DNA of 64,000 nucleotides from assembly GCA_963930655.1 (NCBI GenBank), contig OZ005602.1:28781840-28845839 (forward strand), in the 5' to 3' direction. The stretch comes from Myrica gale (taxonomy: Eukaryota; Streptophyta; Magnoliopsida; Fagales; Myricaceae). Position 1 is the first letter of the stretch, and each line of letters starts with the position of its first letter. The notes beneath the pieces are model-generated. The model saw nothing but the letters and a program-made list of their open reading frames with translations, made no database searches and was not told the DNA's origin. Of the stretch, positions 37,844-49,425 are shown in pieces. Both the position numbers and the translations under genes were made by a program.

Positions 37844-38510
37844 TTAGATCTCTTTATTTATCTTAGTTTGTTAATTATAATTATTTTTCTAGTTTATAGT
37901 GTACCGATTTCTATTTTTTTCCCCGTGGGCTTCTTAAATGTACTTCTTCATTCTGTGCTTTACAAATATTTCAGTAATATTTATAGTTTAATGATGCCCT
38001 ATCAATTTTTATTTTAGTTTTGCTTAATTTATGTGGTTCATTTTTAATATCTCAGAATTAGTATTTGGTTGGCTCTAATATTATTTCTCTTATGAGAAAT
38101 GCTAAATTGCTAATATGTATATATTTATTCAAAGCATATTAACTCAAGGTATCAAAATATTGTGCTTATTTTCTTTCTTTTTTTTCATTTTTTTTTCTCA
38201 AAACATCCTGCCGCCTTATTTTCCTTCTCTAATTTTTTTCCTTTTTGAAAATTCTTTTAATCCTTCTCCAATTTCGGCTCTCCTCTGTTTTATCCCGGGC
38301 TTAAGCCCACTAATGAAGCAACTTGAGTGCTGGAGTTTTCCATAGGCCCTCAAACTCTAAAGCACCACTTGTAGCCCACAACGAATGAGTCAACGACCCC
38401 ACCAGGTGGAGTGGGCTTCATTTTGGGCCTTAAGCTATCAGAAGGGCCCTTGGTATTTTTGGGCTTTGTATGCTGTTAATTAGTTTTCCAGCGTTGGATT
38501 AGGAGATAAC
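37844..38510. other. Intergenic, no recognisable gene
   Basis: T-rich spacer; nothing recognised. Confidence 0.45.
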
Positions 38511-38520
38511 AGAGCTGAGT

Positions 38521-38823
38521 TATGTTCGTTTTGAGTAAAAATGTAGGATTTTAGAGAAGTTGTGAATATTTATGTTGAATAGTGTTTTATTGGTGTTTGT
38601 GTAAAGTGGAGAGAGAAATGATTTGATGTAATTGTTTAATAAAAAAGTATTGGAGCTATGTGAAAAAAGTATAGAGAGAGAAAATTTATGTTGAATAAAA
38701 AATTAAAAAAATTGTTAGAGATTGTGTAAAATGTATTGGTGTTTGTGTTTGAATTCTGAATATGTTCGGTGGTAGTAGTGTGAATGTACTTAGAATCATT
38801 AAAAAAGTGTGAAAACGAACATA
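38521..38823 (-). mobile_element. MITE with perfect 12-bp TATGTTCGTTTT termini
   Basis: TATGTTCGTTTT at 38521-38532 is mirrored exactly by its complement at 38812-38823. The outermost TA could be a TA target duplication, as for Stowaway/Mariner elements, but this is ambiguous. The interior matches, in reverse orientation, the element at 44631-44922, including the shared CACAAACACCAATACATTT and ACAATTACATCAAATCAT stretches. Confidence 0.65.
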
Positions 38824-40691
38824 TCCCTTGTTCTCACAGCTCATGAAACTACACTTGGACTGTGGGCTTTGGTGCTTTTGAATTATCTATGGCCGTATGG
38901 AGCAAAGATGACATGCGTGACAAGGTAAAAGATAATGTCTGTTTGTGTTTTTGAAAATATATTTTTTTTAATGATTAAGAAATTTTTTTTGATATGTCAT
39001 TTTAGTAATTGTTAGAATGGTGGGTCTTATAGAAGAGATGTTATGAAAGAAAAAGTTTTTGAAAGTTTTTAAAATATATTCTCATGAGTAAAAAATATAT
39101 TTCGAAAGAAGATTTTAGTGAGTGGAGTTTTTATGGGTTTTTATAAATTTTTTTATTTTAATTTTTGTGTTATTTTTCACGACCAATGATTAGGTAGAAA
39201 AATTTATTGAAGATTGAAATGTTAAAAAAAAATCCATTTTTGAAATAAAAAAAACATTAAACAAATCAATTCTGGCATTCCAAGAGGGGCAGATTAGTGT
39301 TTTTGCATTCTTTTTGGAAAGGTGAAGAGTTTATGATCTTTTCTCTCATATGAAGTGGATCCCTATACGATTGGGTCACAAGAACAGCCAGAGGCACACG
39401 AGAGAATTATTTTCATTCCTTTACAGAAGATGAGAATGTATTATAACTACTCATCAGTTGGGGCCCTCTCACAGCTGTCTTCACTTCTCACAACCCAAGG
39501 CTGCTTTGTTTTTCTTATCCACATTCTCTCATCTCTTCCACGCATTGTGAATCCCACAGTCCCCTCAATTATAGCTCTTTGATCTCTCTCTCTCTCTCTC
39601 ACTCTGTCTCTGCATGTGGGTGGAACACTGTGTCCTTGTACTTAACTCCAGAGACATTAAAAACAGTCTCTATCTATATGTTTCTTTAAGTTGTCGAGTA
39701 TTCTTTTGACTTTTGCTGCCAATGAAAATAGCATCAGAGGCCATTCAAGGCAATGTCCAAGATCTGCAATACATTAGTTACATTCAAGTCAACTTTTACT
39801 GGGCAGTCTCGAGAAACAAACAGAGATCAAGATAGTGAAACCAAGTGCAGATTAGAGATTGAAGGGGAATGAAAATAATGGAGGCCCGAAATAAGCAACT
39901 TGCTATGTACCAAGGGTTCATGCCCTTCAGTAATTGGCTGCCAGTGCATGATATGCCCTCAATCTCAAACTATAGAACAAGCGAAGGACAGTTCTGTGAT
40001 TTCGCTCCCAACATACACATGAACATGTCTGTTAGAGTTGAGAAAATGTGAAGTAGGAAAAAGAGGAGAGGAGTCAGAGGAGCCATGAGACTGAAAAGAA
40101 TTTCTCGCTTTGTCATTATAAGGTTGCCTCCATTACTATAAAGTGGCTCTGCCTCTTCCCAAGAAACGTGTAAAGGCCCCACATATTAAACAGTTGAAAC
40201 CCATCATGAAAAATGTGAATGATTGGATAGATGTACAAAACACGCATAGCAGCATACGTTGTTTTCTAACTGATGAATTTAACAAACTTCTGGGTGTTTG
40301 TGATATCAGTTTTCCCAGAATAATTCTCTCCATCTGACCCTTGACATTCCCTTTTTCTGGATTTTGGTATCGTAAAATATAAGCAATAGTTGATCAGACT
40401 GCAAGGCTATCTCTCTGGATTTCGTCTAAGTATCCAAGTTTCCAGGAACTAAACCTTGTTGAGGCGGTGATTCTGGTCTGATCTGCCGAGTGACAGGAAT
40501 ACAGGTTCAGATTATTGTAAATCAGGTCTGTGACTGACCTGTTCTATTATTGATCCATTGTATACATTTAGTTTTTAACATTTTTTTTTCTTAACTGATG
40601 ATGCATGTATATCATGCCAGAAATCACCCTGCCAACGAAGTTACAAAACCTGTCAGGACCTTCTCAAATCAATGTGATTGTTGGTTCGTCA
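38824..40691. other. Upstream region of the IQD gene
   Basis: Contains AT-rich spacer to about 39300, then a (CT)n run at 39583-39602, often found in plant 5' leaders. The IQD transcript may begin here with an untranslated exon, but I could not fix its limits. Confidence 0.4.
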
Positions 40692-43117
40692 ATGCCTAAG
40701 AAGAAGAGCTGGTTCAGTATAGTGAAGAGGTTCTTTATCAGAGAAACAAAATCGAAACCAGAAAAGGTAAAATGATTTGCCTTTTTGTTCAGTTTTGCTC
40801 TTTGATTCTGTTCCTCATTGGTTTTACCATTATCAGGAGAAGAGAAGAAAATGGATATTGGGAAGGCTTAAGAAGGAAAGGCTAGCCTCACTCACTGCAC
40901 CGTCATCGGTTAAAGAAAGAAGTATAGGTGAGGCAGAGGAAGAACAGAGCAAGCATGTTCTTGCCGTGGCTCTTGCCACCACTGCTGCCGCTGAAGTGGG
41001 TGTTGCTGCTGCTGAGGTTGTCCGCTTTACTGGAAACTCTCAATCTGACCATCAATGTGAGAATGAAAGAGAAGATTCTTCGGTCATTAAGGTCCGAGCT
41101 GACACCTCTCATACAATCTATCTGTATGAGAAGGAAATCCATGAATTTGCTGCCACTAAAATCCAAAATGCCTTTCGGGGTTACCTTGTAAGTTTAAACG
41201 ACTCTTTTCTCTATCTCTTATCTCATTTTAGATCATTTAATTTGTTCTAATTGATTCATTGCTGAAACAAGCTGAACCTTAGTACTAGAAAAAGTTCTTT
41301 TTTCAAGTTTTTGTTCTCCTAGTAATAGGAATAAGATATTTTTGAAGAGTCTGTTTGTGTTTGTATTGTGCTCTGCCCTTTGTGGTTGGTTTGTATTGTC
41401 TCTCGGCCCTTGAGGTCAGTTTGTGTTTGTATTGTGTCCTGGCCCTTGTGGTTGAGTTGTGGTTGTCTTACAACCTTTGTGGTTATTCTTGGCTCCAGCC
41501 CTTGTGGTCGGATTGGCTTCCAAATCTTTGCATTAGGCTTATTGTAGGGCCTTTTGAGTCTGTTTAGATTTTTCACCGGCCTTTGGTCGTTTTCTTGGTT
41601 TGTATTGGCTGTATTTCTCTCGGATATTACATTGCCTAGGAAAAAAAAAGATATTTTTGGACGAAGTGTTGGAAATATATATGATAATGTAATTCTTTGT
41701 TAGAAGAATAGATATGTTAGGAACTTGGAATTGAGAACAATTCATGGCGGTCTACTATTAACACTTGTAGTAACAGGAAAGAAGACAAACGCACAACTTA
41801 TCTTTGTTAATTCTCAATTACTACCCGGCTTAGACGAACTTATGCTGGAGACTTTTACAGGCAAGGAAAGCTTTGCAGGCATTGAAGGGAATTGTGAGGC
41901 TTCAAGCTATTATTCGAGGCAGAGCTGTCAGACGTCAAGCTATAAGTACCCTAAAGTGCTTGCAGTCCATAGTGAATATCCAGTCACAGGTCTGCACAAG
42001 AGAATTCGAACCGGCAGAAGGCACTTCTAATTCTGATGGCACTAGACACTTACAGAATTTGAGAGACAAGATAATAAGGGTATAGAATGCTTCATTTAAG
42101 TTTAATGTGAACAAGTTCTTGTGTACAAAATCCATTTACCATGCCTCTCTTTCAAGAACCTCATTTTTTCTGCATGTACCCTTAGGGCCTTAGCTAGTTT
42201 GGTTAGTTGTCTTAAAGTGCTTAGTTTTTCCTTGAGATAATGAGACTGAAATAATTGGGGTGGGCAAAAATCTTATGAATTCAGATGGATGCAAACAGTC
42301 AGGGAAGGTGGGATGACAGTATATTGTCAAAGAAAGAGGCAGATGTGCTGTCTTCAAGTAAGAAAGAGGCCATGATTAGGAGAGAACGGATGCAGGATTA
42401 CTCATTTAGCCATCGGGCAAGCTCCTTTACTCTTAAGATCTTATGGTTTTATATTTCTCCAATTTAGGTTCTTCTACTAAGTTTTCAACCTGAAAAATGT
42501 TTCAGAAATCAATGGAATCAGAACGAGACAAGGGAAATGGAAGATGGAGGTGCTGGTTGGATCAATGGGTGGATACCCAAGTCGCTAAAAGTAGAGAACT
42601 TGAAGATCTCGACACATTTTCATCTTCATATCCAAGACTAGGAGAGAGATATGGAAGAAGACAACTTAAGCTAAGAAATGTTCAAGAACAGACTAACTTT
42701 GAAGGAGTGGATACTCCTCTATCTGTTCGCAGAAGATCCTTTCATCATAGAAGACAGTCTTCACTTGGAGGTCATAATTCATTGTCAAGCTCTCCTGTTG
42801 TTCCAGCTTACATGGCTGCTACCGAATCTGCAAAAGCTAAAGCAAGATCTATGAGCTCACTAAAAATAAGGCCCAGGAGTTCCGATACATGCTCTGAGAG
42901 CTATTCACCATGTAAGAATAAGCTGTCTCTCATATCCTCGATTAATACTGAAGTGCCAAGCGGTGGTAGGATTGGCAAGACATGTGGTTACCCGCAAAGT
43001 TCTCCAAGCTTGAAAGGTCTTCCAGGTCCTATAAAATCTAGTAGGACATTGAGGGATCTCAGCTTTGACTCTGAATGCTCACTGCAAATTTGGGATCGAC
43101 ATGGTGGCTTTAGATGA
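40692..43117 (+). CDS. IQ67-domain (IQD) calmodulin-binding protein (5 exons)
   Basis: Plant IQD scaffold protein that binds calmodulin and usually associates with microtubules or the nucleus. Exons: 40692-40766, 40837-41187, 41861-42079, 42285-42416, 42506-43117, giving 462 residues. Start MPKKKSWFSIVKRFF is the basic, hydrophobic N-terminal motif of the family. The IQ67 region spans the exon 2/3 junction at the conserved position, with IQ-type motifs IQNAFRGYLARK and LQAIIRGRAVRR plus a third at LQSIVNIQSQVCTRE. A downstream conserved block is SKKEAMIRRERMQDYSFSHR then GRWRCWLDQWVDTQ. The Ser/Arg-rich C-terminus contains VPAYMAATESAKAKARS. Intron 4 has a GC donor (CGG|GCAAGC), the only placement that keeps the frame and conserved HR-KS junction. 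It resembles the IQD11/12 subgroup. Intron 3 contains a retroposon-like insertion. Confidence 0.9.
41340..41650 (+). mobile_element. Retroposon-like insertion in IQD intron 3
   Basis: A G/T-rich segment with repeated TTGTGGT(C/T)GG-like motifs that ends in an A-run at about 41641-41650. It resembles the segment at 43906-44250, sharing the order of motifs CCCTTGTGGTCGGATTGGCT..., GGCTTATTGTAGGGCCTTTTG and a following GTTTAG(A/G)TTTTTC stretch, and both end in oligo-A. This fits two copies of one non-LTR retroposon 3' end. No target duplication was fixed. Confidence 0.45.
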
Positions 43118-43579
43118 TTTCGGAGGTTGTGTGTACAAGAAGAGAATTTGGTTAGTTTGCCAAGTTATTGTGGAGAACATAGCTTTGTAATTGGAACGCA
43201 GTTTCAATAGGTAAACAATGTGAATGTTTAGTAGCACTATAATAACTTACATATAATCTGTTTCCTGTTGCAACTAAACCAAGCAGTGTTTCACAAACTG
43301 CTATATAACTTAAGGTTTTATCAATGGACGAGACACCATGATTCTGTTTCTAGATAGTTGTTTAGGCCACTAGAGAATCTATTTTCGACAATTCCACCAT
43401 CCACTCTGCACACAGTGGAGCTATTAAGTTGTTCTTTTCAGCACCTAACTAAGGTGATAGTAATTGTTTTCAGACCTCAGCAAGAGAATGCATCAAAAAG
43501 GACTTGCACCATTAGTTCCTTATGCACATTTTAGTTTGTGGATCTCATGCGCTCGAGCTCTTTTGCCTCACTCATGACT
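43118..43579. other. IQD 3' region
   Basis: Presumed 3' untranslated sequence and spacer; nothing recognised. Confidence 0.4.
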
Positions 43580-44250
43580 GTTTTGAGCGATTTTTGGAGG
43601 CTTTGACCTGCATTGCCGTGCTCAACCCCCCAGACGGTCTCTTCTGCCTCGGTCCGGCCTATCTTTGCAGGTGTGTGTAGGCCACGCGAGGTTTTTTTTG
43701 CTTCTTGCCGCCTCTGGTTGGTTCATTGGGCCCATTTCCCGCCTCTGCCTCCTCTCCCCGTTTGGTGGATAGATCTGGCCGTTTTTCTCTGATGGCTTTC
43801 CTTGCCGCTGCCGTTTTGTGCCGCCCGAAGCTGTCTCCTCTCCTCCTCCCCCTTGTGCAGCCAGTCTTTGCATGAAGATTACTTTGAAGTAGTCGGATCG
43901 CTGCTTTGATTGCCCTTCTTCTAGCGGAAGCCGCCATCGCCTTGAGCGTTGGTTGTGTTGTGTCCCGATCCTTGTGGTCGGTTTGTGGTTCTGGGATTTG
44001 TGTTTGTATTGTTTGTGGGCCTTTGTGGTCGGTTTGTTGTTCTGGGGTTTGTGTTATAGCTTTTATAGCTGTTGGTGGTTTCGGCTTTGTAGTTCGAATT
44101 GGCTACCGGATATTTGGACTCGGTTTATTGTTGGGCCTTTGGGTCCGTTTAGGTTTTTCGTTGACGTTCTTGTTGTTTTTATGTTTTGTAATGGTTGAAT
44201 CTTTCTCGAATTTTAATATATTGTTTATGTTGCTTAGAAAAAAAATTGCT
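43580..44250 (+). mobile_element. Second retroposon-like copy with oligo-A end
   Basis: A locally GC-rich (43600-43940) then GT-rich segment, unlike its AT-rich surroundings, ending with an A-run near 44238-44246. The 43906-44250 part parallels 41340-41650. The compositional jump and A-tail suggest a longer copy of the same non-LTR retroposon; long open frames in it look like by-products of base composition. Confidence 0.4.
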
Positions 44251-44630
44251 CTATTATGTTTATGAATGCTAACCCTATGTCTTCTTTGATGCAACGTTGC
44301 TTCCCATTACTAAATTTGAAACTTATCATAGCCTATGCAGGTTGATTAAAATTCAAGAAAAAGTAAGGGTTGACTGAATGTCACCTCAAGGACTGCTTGT
44401 GAGTAACCCACCATAACAGCTAGCATTGGTTTATTCATAGCATTAATAGAAGTATGACAAGCTCAGATTGGGTTCTTGACTAACCTTATGCTCTTGCAGC
44501 ATGCCACACAAGGCTATAGCACATATTCTGCACCAATTCCTTGAACCCAAATCATAGTCCTTTTTCCACCTCTATTTCACCAAATTTTCATGTCAAACAC
44601 GCCCCCAAAGTTTATTTGGAAGCAAGATCA

Positions 44631-44922
44631 TGGTTCGTTTTCAAGTTTTTTCTAGGATTCAAATCAATTCATAAAATTATCATCTAACATCTTAAGAATT
44701 CAAACACAAACACCAATACATTTAACACAACTCCAACAACTTTTTACTTTTTTATTTAACACAAATTTTCTCTCTATACTTTTTCACCTAATTTTAATAA
44801 TTTTTTATTAAACAATTACATCAAATCATCTCTCTATATCCTTTACACATACTTATAAAATACTATTTCACATAAATATTCACAATTATACTATAATCCT
44901 ACAATTTTTTACCACACAAACA
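44631..44922 (+). mobile_element. MITE related to 38521-38823
   Basis: Starts TGGTTCGTTTTCAAG and ends ACCACACAAACA, degenerate inverted ends. The interior matches the reverse complement of 38521-38823 over most of its length. More diverged than that copy, with no clear duplication. Confidence 0.55.
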
Positions 44923-46969
44923 TGCCCCATGTATCATAGTAACATGACAATACCTGTTCTAAATGCTCATCCACTTTAACTTTCTTTTATTGAATTTAAC
45001 ATTTTCATTCATGAATCCAGTTCGTGGGAATCAAATCTAAGCGTCTGCTAGGGGAATTTTTTGCCTATATATATGTCTACTTTTATTGGAAAGAATTGAA
45101 CCATAATTATATTACCTTTTGACCAGCAAGACATCGCCTGGTGACTCCACTGAATACTCTGACACAATTCTTACAGGAAGCTGCTTCAAGTCCCCACTTA
45201 GGAGAGCCCGTGGAACACGAGACTAATAGAAATCCTTTCTATACAAGAAAGGTCCAAGTCCTTCCCTTTCCGACCTTAAAATCAAAACTCTTTTTTCCTT
45301 TTTTTTCTCTGGCACGATTGTGCAAATAATTCTATTAACGTCTAGGATGAAACCAGATATCATATTTTCCAGCCAAAAAAAAAGAAGATAAAAAAAGAAA
45401 AAAGAGGCAAGCTCAACAGTTGGGCCCAAATCCATCAATTGTGCCCCCATAAAAGTTTCCCCAATCTCAAATCCACAATCATAAAGAGTGGGCTATGTGC
45501 AATATCTTCACGTGCAGAGAGTTCTATTGGCCGTACGTGCTTCAGTTCGATGCCCATGTGAGTTTGTGAACACATGGGCTCACGTGGAGGAAAAGGCAAA
45601 AGAGAAGCTAAACACTGTATCCGCTGGCCAATTACAATAATGTGGATTTATGTTCGTCTTGTTGCGGGCAGTCTGATTCGCATCTTACATACCCTACGTT
45701 CTTCTCTCAGTATTTTTTTCCTTCTAATTCCACTCAGAACTCTAACCAAAAAGTTGAAAGAATCTTGGAGGCTGGATATACTATACCTACATGAAGTCAT
45801 GTACTCCAGAAAGCAATTCAAGCTTTATTAAGATAACGTGGCAATTCTGGGCCATCGCAGAATATTAATGAATAAGCTAAGCCGTTGGGATCTGTATTCA
45901 ACTTGAGGAGCTCTGGCTGTGGAACTTCTGGGGACAAGGGGCTCGCGGCTCGCCAATGGGTCTCTCAATGGCAGGCATACTTGATTTGGAGCAATTCGTT
46001 CAGATCAATGTTGTTTTGGGTAATCAGTGCTACATAATACCTTTAACGTTTGTCTTGGTTAAACATGGTTTTGGGCTTAGAGCCTTAGAACTGATTAGCA
46101 GGGATCCAAAAAGCAAAAAAAGGAAAGAAAAATTGAAAAGTATTAGCCCAATAGCTGTCTTAGATTTCTCTAGGTATGCGTTGGAGGATTGAACAGGAGT
46201 TCTCTCTGCGTACTCTTTGCTAGTATTCAAGTTTCGGAAGTTTTGACCCTTTCTCTAGTGGGGTGCATATAATGCATCGTGGAATATGAAGTTCCTCAAA
46301 AGCCGCAATTAATGCCGCCCATATTCAACATTTCCTGACTGCACCACTTTCTTACGCAAAAGCAAAAATGTCTACCACTACGAATGTAACTTTCAACTTT
46401 CAAGTATACCCAACCCTCAGCATGATCTCCCAACATTGGTCGTTGGACTTAGACCTAACCAATCTAAATGCAGCTAGCAGATGGTATTCCTGAAGAATTA
46501 TATTCGGCCGACAAACAAAACATATGAACACCACAAAATTGACTTCTGAGAGAGAGATTTTGATAGAGTCAAGGGCTTTTAAGCGAGAGCAAGTCATTCA
46601 TATGAATATTATACCATGGAAATTATTCTTTAAGGACACTCAGGAGACTAGATTTTGTTTGGAGTTTGGGACATTTTTTAAGTTGAGAAGCGTGGGAATC
46701 ACTCCCTTGTTATATATTATATCATTTAGAAAACGAGTCGTCCTCTTTTCCAATCGTATAGAAGACGACTTTTGAATTCAAAGGTTGAACTATTTAAGTG
46801 CCAAACGGGCCCCATTTTTCATGAGTGGGGTCTGTGGTCATGAAAGATCGACTAATTGGTTGGATTGTTTTCTCCCTTCTTGCGTGTCCTGTGGTCGGTA
46901 CCCAAGAACTGATCAGTAAATTGGAAAGTAATTAACTTCCAAGTTGCGTCATGCATGAGCTGCCTAGTC
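44923..46969. other. Intergenic, no recognisable gene
   Basis: Mixed composition with scattered open frames of 60-85 codons, none with a recognisable motif or splice partner. Confidence 0.4.
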
Positions 46970-47402
46970 TTTTTTTTTTCACCATAACATGAAATCACTC
47001 AACAACCAGGACCCTACGATAGACCATAGAGTCATCACAAGTGACAATATCAGAAGGGACATCAATCGGAGTACAAGAATATGGGCGATCCTTAGACGAG
47101 CCCCAACTGGCCAGCTTATGAGCAAGCAAGTTGCCTTCTCTCGGGACCCATTTGAAGCACCACAAAGGATGGAGACGTAGCAGAGCTCTAAGAGTGACAA
47201 CCTCAGCTTCTATCTTCCAATCAGGGCTAACGTCAGAAACAACCACCTGTGAGACCAGATTGCGAGCATCCCCTTCAATGCAGATTTCTGAAACAGAGAA
47301 ATCAGCAGCCAAAGAACAAGCATTATTAGTCAATTCAGCAAATCCAAGCCTACGTAAATTAGGGTTTGAGAAAAAAAAAGTCACAAAAATCAAATAGGCA
47401 TG
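46970..47402 (-). mobile_element. 5'-truncated LINE fragment: RNase H-like domain
   Basis: On the minus strand a frame reads LGFAELTNNACSLAAD, SEICIEGDARNLVSQVV and FKWVPREGNLLAHKLASWG, the signature order of the RNase H-like domain of plant non-LTR retrotransposons. It ends in an A-tract (T-run at 46970-46979 on the + strand), as expected at a LINE 3' end. It is severely 5'-truncated. Confidence 0.75.
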
Positions 47403-47484
47403 CATAAATGTATTTGACTTTTTTTGTAATTTTCATTCCTGTAACATTATTAGCACGCTGATAGCATTGTTGAAGTCATTGGTA

Positions 47485-47632
47485 GCCCACGGTTTAGCTC
47501 AGTGGGCGGCTGGTAGTAACCATGTTGGTTTCTTTTCTAGTTCTTGCTTACCCGATCTTGTGATACGCGCTGCTAGTTGTTTAGTGCCTTCGGTTTTTAT
47601 ACAGGAGTTTATTCAGCAAAAAAAAAAAAAGA
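47485..47632 (+). mobile_element. Very short LINE 3' end with 13-bp target duplication
   Basis: Encodes the tail AHGLAQWAAGSNHVGF and SCLPDLVIRAAS typical after the RNase H domain of plant LINEs, then a poly-A run at 47618-47630. It is bracketed by GAAGTCATTGGTA (47472-47484) and GAAGCCATTGGTA (47633-47645), a 13-bp duplication with one mismatch. It lies in the opposite orientation to the LINE piece at 46970. Confidence 0.75.
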
Positions 47633-47645
47633 GAAGCCATTGGTA

Positions 47646-48111
47646 TAGCAATCAGTACTGAACGATGCTCTGTAATAATGATGCAGCATTCTACTGAGCT
47701 TGCTGTTGCATGCACAGTCTCTGCACCTTGCTTACCAAGATCACATGCATGATGGGTATACTTGCAGCCACTCATGCCATGCATGTTATGGGTAAGTCTC
47801 ATCGACGAACGCTCTCTTGCATATAGCAGTCGAGCTATAAATTAAGAAAGAATAGAGACTGCGCGCATTTTGGTAATTTCTAAATTTAACAAGTGCTTAG
47901 TAGATTATGAGCTCATGTCGACTCACCTACCAGATTGTAATAGCCACATATAGGAAAAGAGATGCCGTTTAAGTTAGAGTTAATGATTGGAGAGAAAAAG
48001 AGATTTCGTCTTGAAGCAATTTATAGGTCTTCTTGATATATGTACGTAAAGTGTTGATTGTATAAAGTTCCATACTTCTAATGAGAGGGACTGAAAACGA
48101 AGGTGCGTTGT
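47646..48111. other. Intergenic spacer
   Basis: Between the LINE fragments and the 438-bp tandem repeat; nothing recognised. Confidence 0.4.
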
Positions 48112-49425
48112 GGGACGAACAAGAGGAGGAGAGGAAATCTAGAAGGTTCAGAAAGATATTAGTACACATCATGACCAGAATGATGCTCTCAAATACGAAG
48201 AAAAACAAGCGCTAAGCACATGGGAGGAAAAGGGTTCACCTATGTTGACGTTAATGGTGATTGAACAGACGGTTCATTCTCTGTTCTTTCGTTATCAAGC
48301 GATCAAGATTCCCGCTTTTGGAGGGTACTGGCCTTATCGCTGGTCACACAGTTTGCTTAATACCAAACTCACAAGCCAATTTTCTGCAGGTCCCATGGCA
48401 TTGAGAAACTCCAAAGAAATTAAATGGTCAGACTCACGCTTAACATGTGCTTCTATGTGATTCGTACACTTGAATAACATCACAAAGGGTTGGGAATCCA
48501 TATAATTGATTTCTTTTCAAATAGAAATGTGTTTAAAGTTTATGAGCCCGGGACGAACAAGAGGAGGAGAGGAAATCTAGAAGGTTCAGAAAGATATTAG
48601 TACACATCATGACCAGAATGATGCTCTCAAATACGAAGAAAAACAAGCGCTAAGCACATGGGAGGAAAAGGGTTCACCTATGTTGACGTTAATGGTGATT
48701 GAACAGACGGTTCATTCTCTGTTCTTTCGTTATCAAGTGATCAAGATTCCCGCTTTTGGAGGGTACTGGCCTTATCGCTGGTCACACAGTTTGCTTAATA
48801 CCAAACTCACAAGCCAATTTTCTGCAGGTCCCATGGCATTGAGAAACTCCAAAGAAATTAAATGGTCAGACTCACGCTTAACATGTGCTTCTATGTGATT
48901 CGTACACTTGAATAACATCACAAAGGGTTGGGAATCCATATAATTGATTTCTTTTCAAATAGAAATGTGTTTAAAGTTTATGAGCCCGGGACGAACAAGA
49001 GGAGGAGAGGAAATCTAGAAGGTTCAGAAAGATATTAGTACACATCATGACCAGAATGATGCTCTCAAATACGAAGAAAAACAAGCGCTAAGCACATGGG
49101 AGGAAAAGGGTTCACCTATGTTGACGTTAATGGTGATTGAACAGACGGTTCATTCTCTGTTCTTTCGTTATCAAGTGATCAAGATTCCCGCTTTTGGAGG
49201 GTACTGGCCTTATCGCTGGTCACACAGTTTGCTTAATACCAAACCCACAAGCCAATTTTCTGCAGGTCCCATGGCATTGAGAAACTCCAAAGAAATTAAA
49301 TGGTCAGACTCACGCTTAACATGTGCTTCTATGTGATTCGTACACTTGTATAACATCACAAAGGGTTGGGAATCCATATAATTGATTTCTTTTCAAATAG
49401 AAATGTGTTTAAAGTTTATGAGCCC
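48112..49425. repeat. Tandem triplication of a 438-bp unit
   Basis: Three consecutive head-to-tail copies, 48112-48549, 48550-48987 and 48988-49425, each exactly 438 bp from GGGACGAAC to GAGCCC. By eye they differ at only about three positions (for example caagCgatc in copy 1 against caagTgatc in copies 2 and 3). Near-identity indicates recent amplification or gene conversion. Each copy contains a 72-codon + strand frame starting at 48242, 48680 and 49118. The unit length is a multiple of three. I recognise no protein family in either strand. Confidence 0.95.

Noticed and set aside
43659..43937. Arg/Lys-rich minus-strand open frame of 92 codons
   Set aside because: Arises from the GC-rich retroposon-like segment; no domain, leader or splice context.
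47488..47520. tRNA-like phrase TTTAGCTCAGTGGGCGG
   Set aside because: It lies inside a LINE tail coding AHGLAQWA; no acceptor stem or cloverleaf can be formed around it.
48242..49336. The 72-codon frame in each 438-bp repeat as a gene family
   Set aside because: The copies are nearly identical because the DNA is newly duplicated, so repetition is not evidence of coding; no homology recognised.
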